From the NCBI GenBank assembly GCA_023415815.1, contig JAEZJL010000265.1, positions 1 to 10,468 of the forward strand: DNA of 10,468 nt. Direction: 5' to 3'. The notes beneath the pieces were generated by a model. It was not told the DNA's origin. It saw only the letters and a program-made list of their open reading frames with translations, and did no database searches. The DNA comes from Bacillota bacterium. Its GTDB lineage: Bacteria > Bacillota > Clostridia > Acetivibrionales > DTU013. The translations under genes were made by a program, and so were the position numbers. Positions 7,401 through 10,468 of this stretch are shown piece by piece. Within the stretch, counting starts at the first letter, position 1, and each line of letters opens with the position of its first letter.

Positions 7401-10400
7401 GTTGGCAGTCAGCGCATCGTATGCAGCTCTTACAGCTTCAACCTCAGCCCCCACGAGGGGATCCATGGCTGCGATTTGGCCCTGCACGACTTTTGCCGTG
7501 TCGTAGTCCGCTTGGAAGGACGGCCCCAGCTTCTCGCTGTTGTACGTGCTCATGGCTTCCAGCCATCCGTGGTTGGTGACAAGCTCTTTTTGTTCGTCGG
7601 TCATGCCGTCGTATTGCTCTTCCAGTACCCAGAGGCCGAGCGCGCGGGCATGGTCGACAGGAGCTTCGGAGTTGCCGGTGTACATATCGGCGATCCAGAA
7701 ATTGAGAATTTTTGCTTCCGCAACTTCCAATGCCTCAAGGTTGGAGCCGGTCGGGGCATTCTCTACCGCCGGTTTATTTGCATTGGAAAGCTTATCGTAA
7801 AGCCTTCTTGCCAGAACAACGGCTTCACGGTCACGGATCGATTGAACGTTCAGGGCCGCGATCGCATTGATTACCGTCGATGCCTGAGCCGGTACCGCCA
7901 ATGCCGTGATTGCAAAATTTACAGGAACCGTATCTTTTATTACATCTGGTCCTGATGGAGCACTATCTGTTAAGGTAATTGTGCCCGTGGCGCTACCTGC
8001 TTTTCCGGCCACTGCATTTGTTTTGGCAAATGCCACCGTGAATTCCGCCGTAACGCCGGTGTTTGCAATCGCTGCGTTTACTGCCGCCAATACGTCTGCC
8101 GCCGTTGTCGCATTGGTTGCCGTAAAGCCTGCCAGTGCGCCTGCCGCTGCCGTCTTAGCTTTTGCAAACAAAAGGCTCCTGTATTGCTTCAATTGATCGG
8201 CATTCTGCACGAGCAGCTTTTGGGCGTCTGTCAGCGCCGCATAGGTGTCGTAAATCGCTTTGGTCGTGCCGTAATCCTTCAGGCGCAGATGGTCGACGTC
8301 CGGCAGCTGTTTAAAGCGGATGTCGACAGCCGCGGGCTCCATTGCTTCCAGGCGAGTGATACGGGAAGCCGTCAACGCAGCTCTTTGCCCCGGCGTCAGT
8401 GCATTTACAATATCACGCATGCGCTTGATAAAGATCGCGTCGGAAAGCGTTGAACCGCCCCCGCCGTTCTCAACGGAGCGGTCGCCGTCAAAACGTCGTC
8501 CCACAAGGCTATTTGTGCCTGATTTCGACAAATAGCCGAGTAAACTGTTCACAGTGCTTTTTATATCGTCGTCCGACATCAACGATGGGAAGGTGAGCGG
8601 GTCCTTGATGGAGAAGTTGACCCAGGCTATGCCTACGTTCTGCCCTGGGTTCGTCGCTTCAGCCATCTTTATTCCCAGGCTTTTGATAACAGGATCGTCA
8701 AATGCATAATACCATTCCCTGTCAGGCTGGTAGCCAATTTGATAGATAACGTCGTTGTTCGGGTAGTAGTCCGCAAAAAGCTTAAATTCGCGGGCAAACC
8801 CCATAACGTCGCCGTCGGCTACGTCATTCTCATCATATACGCCGCCGGATTCGCCGTCGATCGAGCCGAAGCTCTGGCTGTCATCGCAGAAGATGAGCTT
8901 TTCACCGGAGCCGTTCCCGCCGCGGTAGGTGTTCGGCAGCCAGGTTGCGGCGTAGTGCTTCAGGAGCAATTGCATGCCGGGGCCCCAGGTATTATATAAA
9001 TGCTCGTTCCATTCTTTTGCCTTTTCGTCCGTTACCGGGATTCCGGAATCCTCCTCTACGCCCCAGTACCACTCAACGTCAACGGCAAAGCCCTTCACGC
9101 ATTTGTGGTCTGCAACATTGAACACGTCGTAGTAAACGTCCATGAGTGTTTCCATGTCGGCGAAGGCAGACTCGACCTGCAGGTAAACATAAATGTTGTG
9201 CTCATCAAAATAGTCAAGGTAAGCTTCCTGTTCCATTTTGTTTGTGCCTATTTTCTTGAAATAAACATTCTCGTTCAGCCATTCAGCCTCTGTTTTCCCC
9301 TTGTACCTGCCGTTGGCGTCCTTGATATCGTCGAAATTCCTGTCAATACGGCATGAGCCCGCCGGCCCGTCGTTGTTCCCCAGCATTCCGGCAATCCATA
9401 CATAGGTAGACTGGGTGTTCGGGAAGTAACCCTTCATGGTGTTATCTATGAACTGCCAGTTCTCAAGTGACAGGTTCGTACCGTAGCTGGTGCTGCGGGT
9501 GCCTGCGAACTTGATGTTTGAGGGTACGATGTCATTTTTGCCTTCCGCTTTTTTGAGCACTTCATAATTCGTTACGATGGTCTTCTGGTTGGCAGTCAGT
9601 GCGTCGTACGCGGCTCTCACCGTTTTGACCTCGGAATCCGAAGAAGGATCCATGGCTGCTATCTGAGCCTGTACGACCTTTGCCGTGTCGTAATCCGCTT
9701 TGAAGGACGGCCCCAGCACCTCGTTGTTATATGTGCTCATGGCCTCCAGCCATCCGTGATTGGTGACAAGCGCCTTCTGATCATCGTTCATGCCATCGTA
9801 CTGCTCTTCCAATACCCAGAGGCCCAGAGCGCGGGCATGGTCGACAGGGGCACCGGAATTGCCGGTGTACATGTCGGCTATCCAGAAATTGAGGATTTTT
9901 GCTTCGGCAGCTTCCAATGCCACAAGGTTGGAGCCGGCCGGTGCATTCCTGACAAGCGTCTTATTGGCGCTGGAAAGCTTATCGTAAAGCCTTCTTGCCA
10001 GGACAACCGCTTCACGGTCATGGACCGACTGAACGTCCAGGGCTTCAATCGCATTGATCACCGTGGATGCCTGAGTCGGTAACGGCAATGCCGCAATTGC
10101 AAGATTGAGTATTATTGCTTCGGTTGCCGAATTGGCACTGTTTGTCAAGGTAATCGTGCCCGTTATACTTCCCGGCGTTCCGGCCGCTGCGTCTGTTTTT
10201 GCAAACGCTACCGTAAATGCTGCCGTTATATTAGGGTTTGTAATCACTGTATTTATTTCCGCCAATATGGCTCCCGCCGTTGTCGCGTTGGTCGCTGTAA
10301 AGCCTGCCAATACGCCTTCCACCGCCGTCTTGGCTTCTGCCAGCGTTTGTGTTGGCGCCGGTAACGCTGCGATCACAAGATTTACCGAGATTGCCTCTGT

Positions 10401-10468
10401 GGCCGGCCCAACGCTGTTTGTCAGGGTTATTTCGCCTGTAATACTTCCTGCTGTCCCAACCACTGCGT
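4473..10468 (-). CDS. Giant SLH-anchored surface protein with two tandem glycoside hydrolase-like modules (C-terminal part)
   Basis: The frame is open through the right edge; the GTG at 10463 lies inside a repeat and is not the start. Residues are counted from that GTG (1996 to the stop). In order: end of a beta-rich repeat (1-39); full beta repeat (40-131); helical region (132-305) with ALT..QK..V.N motifs; barrel-like domain 1 (about 305-690); helical segment (690-765); beta repeat (766-860); second helical region (861-1034); barrel-like domain 2 (about 1034-1419); helical segment (to about 1497); InlB-type B-repeat (1501-1577) with the GW pair SGWTT; Ser/Gly/Thr linker and beta-rich stalk (about 1578-1815); three SLH domains (1816-1994). 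The barrel domains share VEWYW, CDDSQSF and QPDREWYY motifs with conserved acids (for example D462/E464 and D527/D528), suggesting a carbohydrate-active enzyme. SLH domains bind the secondary wall polymer, so the protein should sit on the cell surface. Signal peptide and N-terminal domains lie outside the window. No catalytic function is proven. Confidence 0.9.
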   Translation of the reverse strand, partial: AVVGTAGSITGEITLTNSVGPATEAISVNLVIAALPAPTQTLAEAKTAVEGVLAGFTATNATTAGAILAEINTVITNPNITAAFTVAFAKTDAAAGTPGSITGTITLTNSANSATEAIILNLAIAALPLPTQASTVINAIEALDVQSVHDREAVVLARRLYDKLSSANKTLVRNAPAGSNLVALEAAEAKILNFWIADMYTGNSGAPVDHARALGLWVLEEQYDGMNDDQKALVTNHGWLEAMSTYNNEVLGPSFKADYDTAKVVQAQIAAMDPSSDSEVKTVRAAYDALTANQKTIVTNYEVLKKAEGKNDIVPSNIKFAGTRSTSYGTNLSLENWQFIDNTMKGYFPNTQSTYVWIAGMLGNNDGPAGSCRIDRNFDDIKDANGRYKGKTEAEWLNENVYFKKIGTNKMEQEAYLDYFDEHNIYVYLQVESAFADMETLMDVYYDVFNVADHKCVKGFAVDVEWYWGVEEDSGIPVTDEKAKEWNEHLYNTWGPGMQLLLKHYAATWLPNTYRGGNGSGEKLIFCDDSQSFGSIDGESGGVYDENDVADGDVMGFAREFKLFADYYPNNDVIYQIGYQPDREWYYAFDDPVIKSLGIKMAEATNPGQNVGIAWVNFSIKDPLTFPSLMSDDDIKSTVNSLLGYLSKSGTNSLVGRRFDGDRSVENGGGGSTLSDAIFIKRMRDIVNALTPGQRAALTASRITRLEAMEPAAVDIRFKQLPDVDHLRLKDYGTTKAIYDTYAALTDAQKLLVQNADQLKQYRSLLFAKAKTAAAGALAGFTATNATTAADVLAAVNAAIANTGVTAEFTVAFAKTNAVAGKAGSATGTITLTDSAPSGPDVIKDTVPVNFAITALAVPAQASTVINAIAALNVQSIRDREAVVLARRLYDKLSNANKPAVENAPTGSNLEALEVAEAKILNFWIADMYTGNSEAPVDHARALGLWVLEEQYDGMTDEQKELVTNHGWLEAMSTYNSEKLGPSFQADYDTAKVVQGQIAAMDPLVGAEVEAVRAAYDALTANQKSIVTNYEVLKKAEGKNDIVPSNIKFAGTRCTSYGTNLTTENWQFIDNTMQSYFPNTQSTYIWITGMLGGGDGPAGSCRIDRNFDDIKDADGKYMGKTEAEWLNENIFFRKKAANQLEQEVYLDYFDEHNIYVYLQVESAFADMKTLMDVYYDVFNVKDHKCVKGFAVDVEWYWGVDEDSGIPVTDETAKDWNEHLYTTWGPGMQLVLKHYAATWLPTTYRGGNGSGEKLIFCDDSQSFGSIDGESGGVYDEPDVADGAVMGFAREFKLFADYYPNNDVIYQIGYQPDREWYYAFDDPVIKSLGIKMAEATNPKQNVGIAWVNFSIKDPLTFPSLMTDAEKASTVNGLLNYLSRTGSNNLVGQRFDGARSAENKGGGSTLSDAIYIKRMRDLVNALTPEQRASLTASRVTRLEAMEPAAVDIRMGYLPDAAHLSMKDYGTVKAIYDTYTALTDAQKLLVKKAEQLNQYMTLLDTLKDKKFSLTITAGAGGTIKAGASGSYAYGDVISIAAAAGSNYTFSGWTTSGGGIFIDKTSATTVFTMSDKDTVIKADFTYTGGSSGGGSVTPAPSTQATSESKTTKDGNTTTVSASVKATTDPATGKAAAKVEAGALKTLADKAKEAEASGQKAVVEIKVESAASAKAVEVEIPRDAFKQLADTSKSDLNVATGIGTITFNAKAVETISGAANAGNISIGITRVEAGALAPEVQAEVGDRPVFEFSVKAGNTRISDFGGGDAEVSIPYTLKPGEKENSIVVYYIDGTGNLVPVRGEYNPATGTVNFRTPHFSQYVIGYNEVNFTDVAANAWYNKAVGFMSARGIVSGEGGRFAPASNVLRADFLIMVMKAYGIEADATVTDNFADAGSRYYTKYLGTAKRLGLISGMGQNKYAPEATISREDMFTILYRALDKLGELPAGASGKSLKDFNDAAQIASHANEAMKLFVETGVVSGDKGSLNPKATSTRAEAVQVLYGLLSR
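4482..5018 (-). other. Three C-terminal SLH domains (wall anchor)
   Basis: Residues 1816-1868, 1877-1925 and 1942-1994 of the giant protein are three S-layer homology domains. Each begins with an F.D/DF.D segment (NFTDV, NFADA, DFNDA), has a G(I/L/V)(V/I)SG turn, and carries the binding motif in the form LRAD (1855-1858), SRED (1915-1918) and TRAE (1982-1985). The third matches the consensus exactly. Such triplets bind pyruvylated secondary cell-wall polysaccharide non-covalently. Confidence 0.95.
5733..5963 (-). other. InlB-type B-repeat domain between catalytic modules and stalk
   Basis: Residues 1501-1577 show the pattern of the divergent InlB B-repeat: ITAGAGGTI, YAYGDVISI, YTFSGWTT, FTMSDKDTVIKADF. 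It is followed by a GGSSGGGS linker. In known surface proteins these small beta domains act as spacers or weak wall-binding units. Confidence 0.8.
5979..8159 (-). repeat. Tandem module copy 2 (about 727 residues)
   Basis: Residues 769-1495. It aligns with residues 44-768 at a fixed offset of 729 residues from about residue 132 onward with no gaps. The beta repeat at its head aligns at offset 725, because copy 2 carries about four extra residues near DVIKD. By hand count the barrel core (1040-1359) differs from copy 1 at about 33 of 320 positions. Confidence 0.93.
6207..7364 (-). other. Glycoside hydrolase-like barrel domain, copy 2
   Basis: Residues about 1034-1419. Alternating predicted strands and helices fit a (beta/alpha)8-like fold: IKFAGTR, STYIWITGML, IYVYLQVESAF, KGFAVDVEWYW, LIFCDDSQSF, VIYQIGYQPD, GIAWVNFSI. 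Conserved acids at strand ends are E1160, D1191, E1193, D1256, D1257 and D1310. I cannot place it in a numbered family. Confidence 0.55.
7884..8168 (-). repeat. Beta-rich ~90-residue repeat, third visible copy
   Basis: Residues 766-860 carry AGFTATNATTA, FTVAFAKTNA, GSATGTITLT and a closing ITALAVPAQ, matching the copies at 40-131 and 1-39. The pattern resembles beta-sandwich spacers that recur in Firmicute SLH proteins; I do not know a family name. Confidence 0.85.
8160..10334 (-). repeat. Tandem module copy 1 (about 725 residues)
   Basis: Residues 44-768, directly adjoining copy 2. It carries the same order of beta repeat, helical segments, barrel-like domain and helical tail. The copies diverge in clusters, especially residues 401-410, where seven of ten differ, while the acid-bearing motifs are identical. 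Confidence 0.93.
8394..9551 (-). other. Glycoside hydrolase-like barrel domain, copy 1
   Basis: Residues about 305-690. Same strand pattern and acids as copy 2: E431, D462, E464, D527, D528 and D581, with aromatic residues around them (WYW, REWYY) of the kind that line sugar-binding clefts. Three cysteines (371, 455, 526) are kept in both copies. Confidence 0.55.
10071..10346 (-). repeat. Beta-rich ~90-residue repeat, second visible copy
   Basis: Residues 40-131: AGFTATNATTA, FTVAFAKTDA, GSITGTITLTNS, NLAIAALPLPTQ. It directly follows the partial copy at the window edge, so this domain also repeats independently of the large module. Confidence 0.85.
10347..10468 (-). repeat. Beta-rich repeat, partial copy cut by the window edge
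   Basis: Residues 1-39 (GSITGEITLTNS, NLVIAALPAPTQ) are the second half of another copy of the same repeat. The codon before the GTG reads Ala, matching the register of the other copies, which shows that the protein continues beyond the window. Confidence 0.85.

Noticed and set aside
7476..7955. 159-residue open frame on the plus strand
   Set aside because: Antisense shadow of the helical and beta-repeat region; its composition reflects the codon pattern of the real gene.
10461..10463. GTG as the start codon of the giant surface protein
   Set aside because: It falls inside a repeat whose other copies continue upstream, has no room for a ribosome binding site or signal peptide, and the frame stays open to the window edge.
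1..10468. CRISPR array, tRNA, rRNA, riboswitch or insertion sequence
   Set aside because: I saw no short regular repeats with spacers, no tRNA-like cloverleaf or rRNA-like stretch in the gaps, no recognisable riboswitch core and no transposase; the only large repeat is the in-gene duplication.

Overview
The window looks like a chromosomal segment of a Gram-positive, monoderm Firmicute, most likely a clostridial relative. The reasons are three C-terminal S-layer homology (SLH) domains on a giant surface protein, strong AGGAGG-type ribosome binding sites, sigma-A-like promoters in AT-rich gaps between moderately GC-rich genes, and an MglA/MglC galactoside-type transporter. This placement is inference from the sequence alone.

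Layout. Positions 1-2227 (+) hold the distal part of a sugar ABC transporter operon: the 3' end of mglA (ATPase), mglC (permease) and a 67-residue single-span membrane protein spaced as if co-transcribed. Positions 2433-3677 (-) encode a membrane-embedded processive family 2 glycosyltransferase, convergent with the transporter operon; the 205 bp between them contain two hairpins. An AT-rich 229 bp divergent intergenic region (3678-3906) has a plausible promoter in each direction and a spaced direct repeat that could be an operator. Positions 3907-4401 (+) encode a small nitroreductase-family flavoprotein, followed by a strong bidirectional terminator. Positions 4473-10468 (-) are the C-terminal ~2000 residues of a very large cell-surface protein whose N-terminus lies outside the window.

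The giant protein is the remarkable part. It contains a tandem, gap-poor duplication of a ~727-residue module. Each module has a ~90-residue beta-rich repeat, helical 'ALT..QK..V.N' segments, a ~385-residue catalytic-looking barrel domain with conserved Asp/Glu motifs, and another helical segment. These are followed by an InlB-type B-repeat, a stalk and three SLH domains. The barrel resembles a glycoside hydrolase-like (beta/alpha)8 fold, but I cannot assign it to a numbered family. It is the best candidate here for something undescribed.

How the genes may work together: sugar import (mgl), polysaccharide synthesis (GT2) and a wall-anchored, possibly carbohydrate-active protein share a carbohydrate/cell-surface theme. 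They lie in separate transcription units, so a functional link is only a suggestion.
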